Source of the DNA: Gammaproteobacteria bacterium
GTDB lineage: Bacteria; Pseudomonadota; Gammaproteobacteria; Ga0077536
NCBI GenBank assembly: GCA_020849475.1
Contig: JADLGE010000009.1
Span: 124,001 to 188,000, forward strand
Direction: 5' to 3'
Length of the DNA stretch: 64,000 nucleotides
Numbering within the stretch: position 1 is the stretch's first letter; each line of letters begins with the position of its first letter. Shown here piece after piece: positions 9,449 to 17,107 of the stretch. A program made the position numbers and the translations under genes. The notes under the pieces are model-generated. The model ran no database searches and was not told the origin of the DNA. It was given only the letters and a program-made list of their open reading frames with translations.

Positions 9449-11515
9449 TCACCGCGCCGTGATGCGCACCCTGTTGTCGTGGAAGGCCGCGCCGCCGGTA
9501 GGCGCGCCGGGGTCGGCGCCGGTCAGCGCATTGATGCCGATGCCGTCTTCAAAGGCCGCGTTGGGCCAGATACTTTCCGATACCAGCACGCCGCGCTGCA
9601 GGCCCTCGAACAATTCGGCATGCAGACGCACGCGGCCGCGGCTGTTGCTGAGCTCGACCTTGGCGCCGTCTTCGATGCCGAGCGCGCGCGCATCGTCGGG
9701 ATGCAGCATCACGGTCGGGCGCGACTCGCGACGTCGCGAGGTGGGTGTTTCGGTGAACGTGGAATTCAAGAACTGGCGGGCCGGCGCCGTGACCAGGCGA
9801 AACGGCTGGTCGTCGGTGGCGTTCTCGATGACATCCCAGTGATCGGGCAGGCTCGGCATGGCGCTGGCGCCGCCCGTCGGGCCGAAAGCCGCCGGCGCCG
9901 GCGCCTGCCAGTCAGCGGCGAAGTGATAACGCTTGTCGGCGTGGCCGAAACCATGAATGAAATGCGCTTCCTCGAAGCTTGGCTGCGCGTCTATCCAATG
10001 CCGGGATTCAAGCTCTTCCACGCTGCCCCAGCCCGATTCGCGCAAGGTCCAGTCGACGATGTCGCGCGCGCTCATGTCGAAGCCGCGATGCTCAGCGCCG
10101 ACGCGCTTGGCCAGTGCGCAGATCACTTCGTGGTTGGACCGGCATTCGCCCGGCGGCTCGATGATGCGCGGGCCGAAGTGGATATGCTGCTGGCCACCGC
10201 TCTGGTAGAGGTCATCGTGTTCAAGAAACATGGTGGCCGGCAGCACGATGTCGGCGACCTTGGCGGTCTCGGTCATGAATTGCTCGTGCACGCACACGAA
10301 TAGATCCTCACGCGCGAAGCCGCGATGCACGGTATTCAGATCCGGCGCGACCGACATCGGGTTGGTGTTCTGGATCAGCATGGCGGTGACCGGCGGGCCG
10401 CCGCTCAAGGCCTGCGCGTCGTTCGTCAACACCGCGCCGATGCGCGACTGGTCGAGCAGGCGCACGCTGGGGTCACGCACATCGAGGCCGTCAATCAGCG
10501 TGCGGTTCCAATGGTAGATGGCGCCGTTGTTGAAAAACGTGCCGCCGCCGCGGTGCCGCCAGGCGCCGGTGACCGCCGCGATCGAGGCCGCCGCGTGCAT
10601 GTTGACCGAGCCATTGCGCTGCCGCGCGAAGCCATAGCCCAAGCGGAAGAAGGTGCGCGGCTTGGTGCCGACGAGCCTGGCGAACTGCTCAATCTGCGCC
10701 ACCGGCACGCCGCAGATGGCCTCGGCCCACGCCGGTGTACGGCTGGCGAGATGGGCTTCGAGTTCACGCGGACAATCGGTGTAGCGGTCGAGATAGTCCC
10801 AATCGGCATGACCGTCGCGAAACAGCACGTGCATCACGGCGCACGCCAGGGCGCCGTCGGTGCCGGGTTTCACACACAGGAACAAATCGGCCTGCTTGGC
10901 GGTGGCATTGCGGTAGGTATCGATGACCACCAGCTGCGTGCCGCGCTGCTGGCGCGCGCCGACCGCGTGGCTCATGACGTTGATCTGGGTGGCGGCGGCA
11001 TTGGTGCCCCAGATCACGATCACATCGGACTCCGCCATCTCGCGCGGGTCGACGCCGGCGAGGCGGCCGGTGCCGGCCACATAGCCATTCCACGCGAGCG
11101 TGGTGCAGATGGTCGAGTGCTGGCCGGAATAACGCTTGGCATGGCGCAGGCGATTGATGCCGTCGCGCATCACGAGACCCATGGTGCCGGCATAGAAATA
11201 CGGCCACACCGCCTCGGCGCCGTGGCGCTGTTCGGCGCGCAGGAAAGCCTCGGCCACTTCGTCGAGCGCGGCGTCCCAGCTTATCGGCATGAATTCTCCG
11301 CCGCGCGCGCCGCGGCGCTTCAAGGGCGTCATGAGGCGCGCCGGGTGGTGGATGCGTTCGGCGTAGCGCGTGACCTTGCTGCAGATGACGCCGGCGGTAT
11401 AGCTGTTGTCACGCGCGCCGCGCACGCGGCCGATGGTGCGCGCGTCCAGTTTCTCGACCTCGAGTGCGCAGGTCGAAGGGCAGTCGTGGGGGCAGGCGCT
11501 GTGATGAAATGACAT
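9449..11515 (-). CDS. Molybdopterin oxidoreductase with N-terminal [4Fe-4S] site (1)
   Basis: Large catalytic subunit of the DMSO-reductase (bis-MGD) superfamily. The N-terminal iron-sulfur motif is ACPHDCPSTCAL, with the fourth Cys in VICSKV. It continues through the molybdopterin domain (VIVIWGTNAAAT, LFVCVHEQFMTETAKVADIVLPATMFLEHDDLY) and ends in the molydop-binding beta-barrel (MLHPDDARALGIEDGAKVELSNSRGRV). No Tat signal is seen, so it is probably cytoplasmic. The start is MSFHHSACPHD, with GGAG six bases upstream. No electron-transfer subunit or maturation gene lies next to it. The reaction is unknown; it could be a formate-dehydrogenase-like, hydroxylase or S/N-oxide reductase enzyme. 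Confidence 0.88.
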   Translation of the reverse strand: MSFHHSACPHDCPSTCALEVEKLDARTIGRVRGARDNSYTAGVICSKVTRYAERIHHPARLMTPLKRRGARGGEFMPISWDAALDEVAEAFLRAEQRHGAEAVWPYFYAGTMGLVMRDGINRLRHAKRYSGQHSTICTTLAWNGYVAGTGRLAGVDPREMAESDVIVIWGTNAAATQINVMSHAVGARQQRGTQLVVIDTYRNATAKQADLFLCVKPGTDGALACAVMHVLFRDGHADWDYLDRYTDCPRELEAHLASRTPAWAEAICGVPVAQIEQFARLVGTKPRTFFRLGYGFARQRNGSVNMHAAASIAAVTGAWRHRGGGTFFNNGAIYHWNRTLIDGLDVRDPSVRLLDQSRIGAVLTNDAQALSGGPPVTAMLIQNTNPMSVAPDLNTVHRGFAREDLFVCVHEQFMTETAKVADIVLPATMFLEHDDLYQSGGQQHIHFGPRIIEPPGECRSNHEVICALAKRVGAEHRGFDMSARDIVDWTLRESGWGSVEELESRHWIDAQPSFEEAHFIHGFGHADKRYHFAADWQAPAPAAFGPTGGASAMPSLPDHWDVIENATDDQPFRLVTAPARQFLNSTFTETPTSRRRESRPTVMLHPDDARALGIEDGAKVELSNSRGRVRLHAELFEGLQRGVLVSESIWPNAAFEDGIGINALTGADPGAPTGGAAFHDNRVRITAR

Positions 11516-11668
11516 GGGAAGCTCCGGGAACTTGGTAAGCGCGGCGCGGCATCGTCCGTGGTGATTGAATTCATCCCAACAAGCACGCCGGACCACGGTA
11601 TCCTAGCATCGCCGCACGCGGCGAAGGGGCGTCATCGCGCCACTCAGATGGGGAGACACGACACCGAC

Positions 11669-12499
11669 ATGCACACGCAAACCACGGTCGCGGGCGGCGA
11701 CGGGCTGGCCCTCAACGTCATGGAGTGGGGACGCCGCGACGGCCCGGCGATCGTCTTCATTCACGGCTGGTCGCAGGCCACCCTGTGCTGGCAAAAGCAA
11801 TACGACAGCAGCCTCGCCGAACATTTCAGGCTGATAGCCTTCGACCTGCGTGGCCATGGCATGTCGGCGGCGCCCACCGATCCGGCCTGTTATCAGCAGG
11901 CGCGCCTGTGGGCGGCCGATCTGCGCGCGGTGCTGCGTGGGCTCAGTGTCGAATCGGCGGTGCTGGTGGGCTGGTCCTACGGCAGTTTCGTGATCGGTGA
12001 TTACCTCAATGCCTATGGCGCCGCCGGCATCGCCGGCATCAACCTGGTGGGCGGCGCGGTGCGTTTTGGCGAGCAGGCGCTCGGCGCCTATATCGGCGCC
12101 GGCTTCAGCGAGACCTTCCCGCGCGCCATCTCGCGCGATTTGACGGTCAGCATCGATGCCATGCGCGAATTCATCAACCGCTGCTTCATGATCAAGATGT
12201 CGCGCGAGGACTACGAGCGGGTGCTGTGCTTCAACATGACGGCGCGCCCCGACGTGCGCGCGGCGATGGTGATGCGCGACGACATCGACATGGATGCCGC
12301 GCTGCGCGCCTGGCGCGGGCCGCTGCTGTTGAGCCATGGCCGCAAGGACACCATGACCTTGCCGTCCTGCGCCGAGCTTGCCAGGGAACTGTGCCCGCAG
12401 GCGCACATCTCGTGGTATGACGATGCCGCCCATGGGCCGTTCTTCGAGGCGCCCGAAAAATTCAACCAGGAACTCGCGGCATTCGTGCGCGCGATTTAG
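11669..12499 (+). CDS. Alpha/beta hydrolase
   Basis: Serine-type alpha/beta hydrolase. The oxyanion motif is FIHGWSQ (near residue 35) and the nucleophile elbow is GWSYGS, with Ser at about 105. Acid and base candidates are the Asp in LLSHGRKDTMTL and the His in DDAAHGPFFEAP. Length 276. GGGGAG lies 13 bases before this ATG; the ATG at 11648 is an alternative. It is divergent from the molybdopterin enzyme and followed after 34 bases by the sulfurtransferase gene, so it may lead an operon with it. Substrate unknown (ester, lactone or haloacid-like). Confidence 0.87.
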   Translation: MHTQTTVAGGDGLALNVMEWGRRDGPAIVFIHGWSQATLCWQKQYDSSLAEHFRLIAFDLRGHGMSAAPTDPACYQQARLWAADLRAVLRGLSVESAVLVGWSYGSFVIGDYLNAYGAAGIAGINLVGGAVRFGEQALGAYIGAGFSETFPRAISRDLTVSIDAMREFINRCFMIKMSREDYERVLCFNMTARPDVRAAMVMRDDIDMDAALRAWRGPLLLSHGRKDTMTLPSCAELARELCPQAHISWYDDAAHGPFFEAPEKFNQELAAFVRAI

Positions 12500-12533
12500 C
12501 TTGCCAACCCCCTTCCTACGGAGACAGAGCATC

Positions 12534-13403
12534 ATGAAACTCGACGGCCCCCTGGTCAGCACCGACTGGCTTGCGCAACATCTCAATGAGCCCGGCCTGC
12601 GGCTGTTCGACGCCACCATCTTCCTCAAGCACAAACCCGAAGGCGGCTACATTCCGGACAGCGGTCGCACGCAATGGCAGGCCGAGCATATTCCCGGTGC
12701 GGGCTTTCTCGACGTCTACCAGGAATTGTCCGACACCACCTGCGAGGTGTCTTTCATGATGCCGGCGCCAGCGGATTTCGCCGCCACCATGGCTGGTCAC
12801 GGCGTCAGCGATGACAGCACTGTCGTGCTCTACAACCAGGGTTTCCCGATGTGGGCGACGCGGGTGTGGTGGATGCTGCGCTCGATAGGCTTCGACAACG
12901 TCGCGGTCTTGAACGGCGGCTATGAGAAATGGAAGAAGGAAGGGCGGCCGGTCACGGCCGAGGTCACGCGCCATGCGCCCGGCACCTTGAGCGTGCGGCC
13001 GCGCGCCGACATGTGGGTGGGCAAGGACGCGATGCTGGACGTGGTGGCGGGCAAGGGCCCGGTCACGGTCAACGCACTGGCGCCGGCGGTCTACAGCGGC
13101 GAGAAGAATCAGTATGGCCGCGCTGGTCATCTGCCCGGCACCTATAACGTCTATTACGGCGATTTGCTCGACCCCACCACCGGCGAGTTCCTGCCGCCGG
13201 AGAAACTGCGTCCCTTGTTTGCGCAAAGCAGCGCGCTCGAGAGCGAACGCGTGATTGCCTATTGCGGCGGCGGCATCTCGGCGACTATGGATGCGCTGGC
13301 GATGCTGGTGTGCGGCCAAAGCAAAGTCGCGATTTACGATGGCTCGATGTCGGAGTGGGTGAAGGACGCGTCCCTGCCGCTCAAGCTCGGTAAGGAGCCA
13401 TGA
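12534..13403 (+). CDS. Two-domain rhodanese / 3-mercaptopyruvate sulfurtransferase-type protein
   Basis: Sulfurtransferase made of two rhodanese domains (about residues 5-140 and 155-285). The N-terminal domain is an inactive-type copy. The C-terminal loop YCGGGISAT carries the catalytic Cys and resembles the CGSGVTA loop of mercaptopyruvate sulfurtransferases more than that of rhodanese proper. ACGGAGA precedes the ATG; the track ORF begins far upstream inside the hydrolase. Its stop overlaps the start of the next crotonase (ATGA), so sulfur transfer is coupled at least transcriptionally to CoA-ester chemistry. The physiological sulfur donor is not evident. Confidence 0.9.
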   Translation: MKLDGPLVSTDWLAQHLNEPGLRLFDATIFLKHKPEGGYIPDSGRTQWQAEHIPGAGFLDVYQELSDTTCEVSFMMPAPADFAATMAGHGVSDDSTVVLYNQGFPMWATRVWWMLRSIGFDNVAVLNGGYEKWKKEGRPVTAEVTRHAPGTLSVRPRADMWVGKDAMLDVVAGKGPVTVNALAPAVYSGEKNQYGRAGHLPGTYNVYYGDLLDPTTGEFLPPEKLRPLFAQSSALESERVIAYCGGGISATMDALAMLVCGQSKVAIYDGSMSEWVKDASLPLKLGKEP

Positions 13404-14209
13404 GTAGCGAACAGCGTGTCAGTTACACCGTCACCGACGGCATTGCCAACATTGCCATGCATCGCGCGCCGGTCAATGCCATCGATCATCCGATGATTGA
13501 AGCCATCCACGCCGCCATGCGCCGCGCCGAGCAGGACGACGAGGTGCGGGTGCTGCTGTTGACCAGCGGCCTGGATGGCATGTTCTGTGGCGGCATGGAT
13601 CTCAAAATGGTGGCGCGCGGCGATGCGCTGGACATGCGTAACTTCCTGTACAAGTTCTACATGGAGACCATGGACATCCAGTACCGCGCGAGCAAGCCCA
13701 GCATCGCGGTGATCAACGGTCCGGCGCGTGGCGCCGGCATGACACTCGCCATCAACTGCGACATGGCGGTGGCCGCCGACGATATCGATCTCGGCTACCC
13801 CGAAGTCGACGTGGGCGTGATTCCGGCCATCCATTACGCGCATCTGCCGCGCCAGGTGAGCCGCGCCAAGGCTTTTGAACTGTTGTTCTGCGGCACGCCT
13901 GTCACCGCGCATGTGGCGGCCGAGCTCGGCATCATCAACTATGCGGTGCCGCGCGCCCATCTCATGGACAAGGCGCTGGAACTGGCGCGCGTATTGGCCG
14001 CCAAGTCGCCGACCATCATGGCCATGGGCCGTCATTCGTTCATGCGCGCCAATGATCTCGACTATCGGCGCAATGTCGAAAACCAGATCGAGACACTCTG
14101 CAATGTGTTTTCCACCGCCGACGGACGCGAAGGTCTGAACGCCTTCGTCGAGAAGCGCAAACCGCGCTGGTCGGGGCCGTGGCGCGGCACGCGTTCGAGC
14201 AATACATGA
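13400..14209 (+). CDS. Crotonase (enoyl-CoA hydratase/isomerase) family (1)
   Basis: CoA-ester enzyme of the crotonase fold. The first oxyanion-hole segment is FCGGMDLKMV near residue 58, the second is NGPARGAGMTLAINCDMA near 110. The Glu that usually follows the second glycine cluster is replaced (GAGMTL), while the later Glu is kept (YPEVDVG). This pattern is closer to enoyl-CoA isomerases than to hydratases. Start ATG overlaps the sulfurtransferase stop by four bases. A second crotonase follows after 15 bases. Substrate unknown. Confidence 0.88.
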   Translation: MSSEQRVSYTVTDGIANIAMHRAPVNAIDHPMIEAIHAAMRRAEQDDEVRVLLLTSGLDGMFCGGMDLKMVARGDALDMRNFLYKFYMETMDIQYRASKPSIAVINGPARGAGMTLAINCDMAVAADDIDLGYPEVDVGVIPAIHYAHLPRQVSRAKAFELLFCGTPVTAHVAAELGIINYAVPRAHLMDKALELARVLAAKSPTIMAMGRHSFMRANDLDYRRNVENQIETLCNVFSTADGREGLNAFVEKRKPRWSGPWRGTRSSNT

Positions 14210-14224
14210 AGCAAAGGTGTCGCC

Positions 14225-15004
14225 ATGACTGATCCGGTACTGCTCGTCGACAAGGCCGATGGCCTGGCTGTGCTCACGCTCAATCGCCCCGCGCGCTTGA
14301 ATGCCTTGTCGCTGGAATTGCGCCAGGCTTTGTTTGAAACCTTCGCCGCGCTCGAAGCCGACGAGCAGACGCGGGTGGTGATCCTGACCGGCGCCGGGCG
14401 CGCCTTCAGCGCCGGCCTCGATCTCGAGGAACTCGGCAGCGGCGCCGCCATCCATGGCCGCAAGCAGCCGTGGGCGGATACCGGCGCGGCGGTGCGTTCG
14501 TTCAGTGGCCCGGTGATCGGGGCCATCAACGGCGCGGCGGTGACCGGTGGCTTCGAAATCGCGCTCGCTTGCGACATGCTGATTGCGTCCAGCAACGCGC
14601 GCTTTGCCGATACCCACGGTCGCGTCGGTCTGCTGGCAGGCTGGGGCTTGAGCCAGCGCCTGTCACGCATGATCGGGCTGGCGCGCGCCAAGGAGTTGTC
14701 CCTGACCGGCAACTTCCTCGATGCCGCCACGGCCGAGCGCTGGGGCCTGGTCAACCGTGTGGTGGCGCCAGAGGCTTTACTGCCCTCCTGTCGAGAACTC
14801 GCGACTGCGATGCTCGGCGTGGCGCCGGAATTCTTGCCGCGGTACAAGCGCGTCATCGACGAGGGTTATCACATGAATCTTGCCGACGCGATGGCGTACG
14901 AGGCGCGCGAGTCGCGGGCCTGGAACGAGCACGTGAGCGCCGCCTCCCTCGAGGCGCGGCGCGGCGCGATCATGGCGCGCGGTAAACAGCAGGTCAGCGA
15001 TTGA
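14225..15004 (+). CDS. Crotonase (enoyl-CoA hydratase/isomerase) family (2)
   Basis: Crotonase-fold protein of 259 residues. Oxyanion segments are FSAGLDLEELG (near 61) and INGAAVTGGFEIALACDM (near 100). Here the first catalytic Glu is kept (GGFE), but the second is lost (ADTHGRVGLL instead of a PE pair), the reverse of the upstream paralogue. It is annotated in many genomes simply as enoyl-CoA hydratase, but hydration by the two-Glu mechanism is doubtful. It ends in an 11-base overlap with the convergent ceramidase-like gene. Confidence 0.87.
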   Translation: MTDPVLLVDKADGLAVLTLNRPARLNALSLELRQALFETFAALEADEQTRVVILTGAGRAFSAGLDLEELGSGAAIHGRKQPWADTGAAVRSFSGPVIGAINGAAVTGGFEIALACDMLIASSNARFADTHGRVGLLAGWGLSQRLSRMIGLARAKELSLTGNFLDAATAERWGLVNRVVAPEALLPSCRELATAMLGVAPEFLPRYKRVIDEGYHMNLADAMAYEARESRAWNEHVSAASLEARRGAIMARGKQQVSD

Positions 15005-15623
15005 GCGTCTGACGGTTGCACGCGCGACGATAGGCGGCGAGTAACAGGGACAGCATCGCGGCATTGAGCAGGTGCCAGATGAAATGCGTGCCTGGCGGCC
15101 AGTGCGGGCACAGCATGAGGTCGACGCTGCGCGCCGCCAGCGACAGCAAGAACAGCAGCGCCGCGCCCAGCACATCGGCGCGCGCCCGCATGCGCCAGTG
15201 CACGATGCCGAGCAGCAGCAAGGCCACCGCCGCCGGGCTGTAGGCCAGCGAACCGTTCAGCGGCGCGGACCATTGGCTGGCAATCGTCAGCATGACCACG
15301 TACAGCAACAGGCAGGCAGCGCAGGCGGCCGGCGTGCATCGCGTCACGCGTCGCAAATACAAACCCAGGTAGCAAAGCTGAAACAGCGCGATGGGTATGA
15401 CGTCGAACAGCTGGGTCAGCGGCGTGGCGAAGGCGTGGAACAGAGCGCTGCCGACGCCGATTGCGCCGAGCAGCGCGGCGAGCAGGCGTTGGTCGTGATG
15501 CTTGCCCGCCTGTCGCCAGCCGTGGAACGCTGCGCACAGGAAGGCGAGATTGGTGAGCGTGTTGAGAGGCTCGCCCAGCAGCCCGGGCGCCAGGCGTTCG
15601 CAATAGACACTGACTGCAGACAA
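14994..15623 (-). CDS. Alkaline ceramidase-family membrane protein
   Basis: Polytopic membrane protein of the ceramidase/CREST hydrolase superfamily. The family motifs are seen in order: SVYCER near the N-terminus, SALFHAFATPLTQLFDVIPI near residue 60-75, and GTHFIWHLLNA near residue 185, which supply the His and Asp residues of the predicted zinc site. About seven TM helices. Length 209 is in the bacterial range. Known eukaryotic members hydrolyse ceramide to sphingosine; whether this bacterium makes sphingolipids or acts on another amide lipid cannot be told. No sphingolipid gene is nearby. Confidence 0.82.
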   Translation of the reverse strand: MSAVSVYCERLAPGLLGEPLNTLTNLAFLCAAFHGWRQAGKHHDQRLLAALLGAIGVGSALFHAFATPLTQLFDVIPIALFQLCYLGLYLRRVTRCTPAACAACLLLYVVMLTIASQWSAPLNGSLAYSPAAVALLLLGIVHWRMRARADVLGAALLFLLSLAARSVDLMLCPHWPPGTHFIWHLLNAAMLSLLLAAYRRACNRQTLNR

Positions 15624-15691
15624 GGCGCGCGGCGCCGTGCGGCGCCGACCCTGTGTTTACGCAGCGTTGCCGGCGGGCCGCGCGGCAGTGC

Positions 15692-16048
15692 TTACTCCGA
15701 AGTTGGCCACACGTCTTCGAGGCTGCGCAGCGCACCGACCGCATTCGGCCAGCCCGCGTAGTGCGCGGCGTGGGTGATCATTTCCACCAGCTTGTCGCGT
15801 GGAATGCCGAGCCGGCGCGCGGCGGCGAAATGAAAACGCTGCTCGGGTTCACGCGCCAAGGCCACCAGGATGGTGCAGGTGACCAGCGAGCGTTCCTCCA
15901 ATGCCAGGGCTTCGCCCTGCCACACATCACCGAACAGATGCTCAAGCGTGTAATTGCGGAATCTCTCGGGAAACCGGTCAAGCGCGGCCGGCGTGGCGGT
16001 CAATCGTTCAAGCAGGGCGCGGCCCTTCGCCGCCTGTTCTTCACTCAT
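15692..16048 (-). CDS. Carboxymuconolactone decarboxylase-like protein
   Basis: Small all-helical protein of the CMD/AhpD-like family. The typical block is LEERSLVTCTILVALAREPEQRFHFAAARRLGIPRDKLVEMITHAAHYAGWPNAV, including the His of the HAAHYAGWP motif. The CxxC of AhpD peroxidase partners is absent, so it fits the gamma-carboxymuconolactone decarboxylase branch. Start at MSEEQAAKG, with GAGGAA eight bases upstream, 25 codons inside the track ORF. Length 118. Single gene; function beyond the family is unknown. Confidence 0.85.
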   Translation of the reverse strand: MSEEQAAKGRALLERLTATPAALDRFPERFRNYTLEHLFGDVWQGEALALEERSLVTCTILVALAREPEQRFHFAAARRLGIPRDKLVEMITHAAHYAGWPNAVGALRSLEDVWPTSE

Positions 16049-16560
16049 TGTTCGATTCCTCGGCAGTGGACAGACCGCGCGCGTGTCTTCGCAGGCGCTA
16101 CGGGGAGAAATGAAAATCGCCACCCGGCTGCTGGTGGTGTTGCTTGAATTTAAGCACAGCAGCCGGGTAGGCGAGGTGACTGGTCAGCGCCAGGCGCTGG
16201 CATGCGCGACGGACGCGCGCCGATGAAAACAGACAGTAAGATGGGCTTGGCCGGTGAATGACAGCATCCATGTTGCGTGGCGTAGCACGGACCGTTCCTT
16301 GCACCGCGCGGGAGGCGAGCTGCTTTCGCTGGGTGTGCTGGCAATTGAGAAGACGTACGCGCGCAGCGATGGGCAGACAATCTAGCGGTGAAAAATCCCG
16401 CCGGGCGATCATGTCCTGGTGCTCATGCGAAGGCTTAGGTCAGCTCACTGCCAGTCGATATGCCACTAAGGATACGTCAGGATTGACACTTGTGCACTAC
16501 CTGTAGTGGTGCGGGTGGTAAACGAAGCCTGGCCAGGCACGGCGCTCACTGCACTTTGCG
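16049..16560. other. Gene-free stretch with one strong inverted repeat
   Basis: No supported gene in about 510 bases. It contains a perfect 12-bp inverted repeat ACCCGGCTGCTG / CAGCAGCCGGGT (16122-16133 and 16157-16168) with an inner TGCTT/AAGCA stem. This sits within a short plus-strand frame starting at 16111 (MKIATRLLVVLLEFKH, 38 codons, GGGGAG just upstream) that looks like the signal-peptide end of an exported protein and may be a gene remnant. Near 16493 a small CACTAC-CT-GTAGTG palindrome is present. Nothing else recognised. Confidence 0.5.
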
Positions 16561-17037
16561 TCAGCCTTCGGTGGCATGTCGACCCGCTGTCAGTGCTGTC
16601 AGGTAAGCGGCGAATTCGGCGTTCTCGCCGCGCAACAACTGCGGCAGGGCATCGCGAAAATCCGCGCGTGCGCACCATTCGAGCATGTAGTCCTGCCACG
16701 ATTGCCACAGGCGTAATTGCCTTGCGCTCATGTCGGGCTCGTAAAGCAACAGGTAAGCCCGTTCGAACAGCGACACCAGCATGCTGAAGATGATCAGCAT
16801 GCGTTCGCGTTGTTCGGCGCTCAAGGAGGGCGTCTGTTCGCTGGAAAACAGGCGCAGTTCGGAATGTTCGAGGGCAGTCTTCAGAAAATCCTGGTAGTTG
16901 TCCGACAGCAGTTGATAGACGGCTTCTTCTTCGTTGTCGCGCTCTTTACGCTGTTCATAGACGAACACCGCGATGGCGAGGGGCAGACCCACCACCGTTA
17001 CCACGTAGCTCAGCAGTTCCCAGGTTTCGAGATTCAT
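16561..17037 (-). CDS. Hypothetical single-TM protein
   Basis: Not assigned to a family with confidence. I start it at MNLETWELLSYVV, which gives an N-terminal TM helix at about residues 8-26 (LLSYVVTVVGLPLAIAVFVYEQ). A charged helical cytoplasmic region of about 130 residues follows (RKERDNEEEAVYQLLSDNYQDFLKTAL, then FERAYLLLYEPDMSARQLRLWQSWQDYMLEWCARADFRDALPQLL). This layout resembles small membrane proteins of unknown function that carry a helical DUF. It lies alone, upstream of the second molybdopterin enzyme on the same strand and separated from it by a family A palindrome. Confidence 0.7.
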   Translation of the reverse strand: MNLETWELLSYVVTVVGLPLAIAVFVYEQRKERDNEEEAVYQLLSDNYQDFLKTALEHSELRLFSSEQTPSLSAEQRERMLIIFSMLVSLFERAYLLLYEPDMSARQLRLWQSWQDYMLEWCARADFRDALPQLLRGENAEFAAYLTALTAGRHATEG

Positions 17038-17069
17038 GGCGCGCCCAATCAGTGGAACATCCAAAGATT

Positions 17070-17095
17070 GTAGGTGCGATTTCAATCGCACCTGC
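17070..17095. repeat. Family A intergenic palindrome, copy 2
   Basis: GTAGGTGCGAT-TTCA-ATCGCACCTGC: an 11-bp stem with one mismatch, lying between two minus-strand genes. It is a variant (GATTTCAATC centre) of the copy at 2885. Confidence 0.8.
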
Positions 17096-17107
17096 CAAGG
17101 CTGTGCG

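Noticed and set aside
10325-11512. Plus-strand ORF opposite molybdopterin enzyme 1 (395 codons)
   Set aside because: Shadow reading of a gene with an intact iron-sulfur motif and start site.
13334-14617. Minus-strand ORF across two crotonases (427 codons)
   Set aside because: No domain; covers two plus-strand genes with clear crotonase motifs and their ribosome-binding sites.
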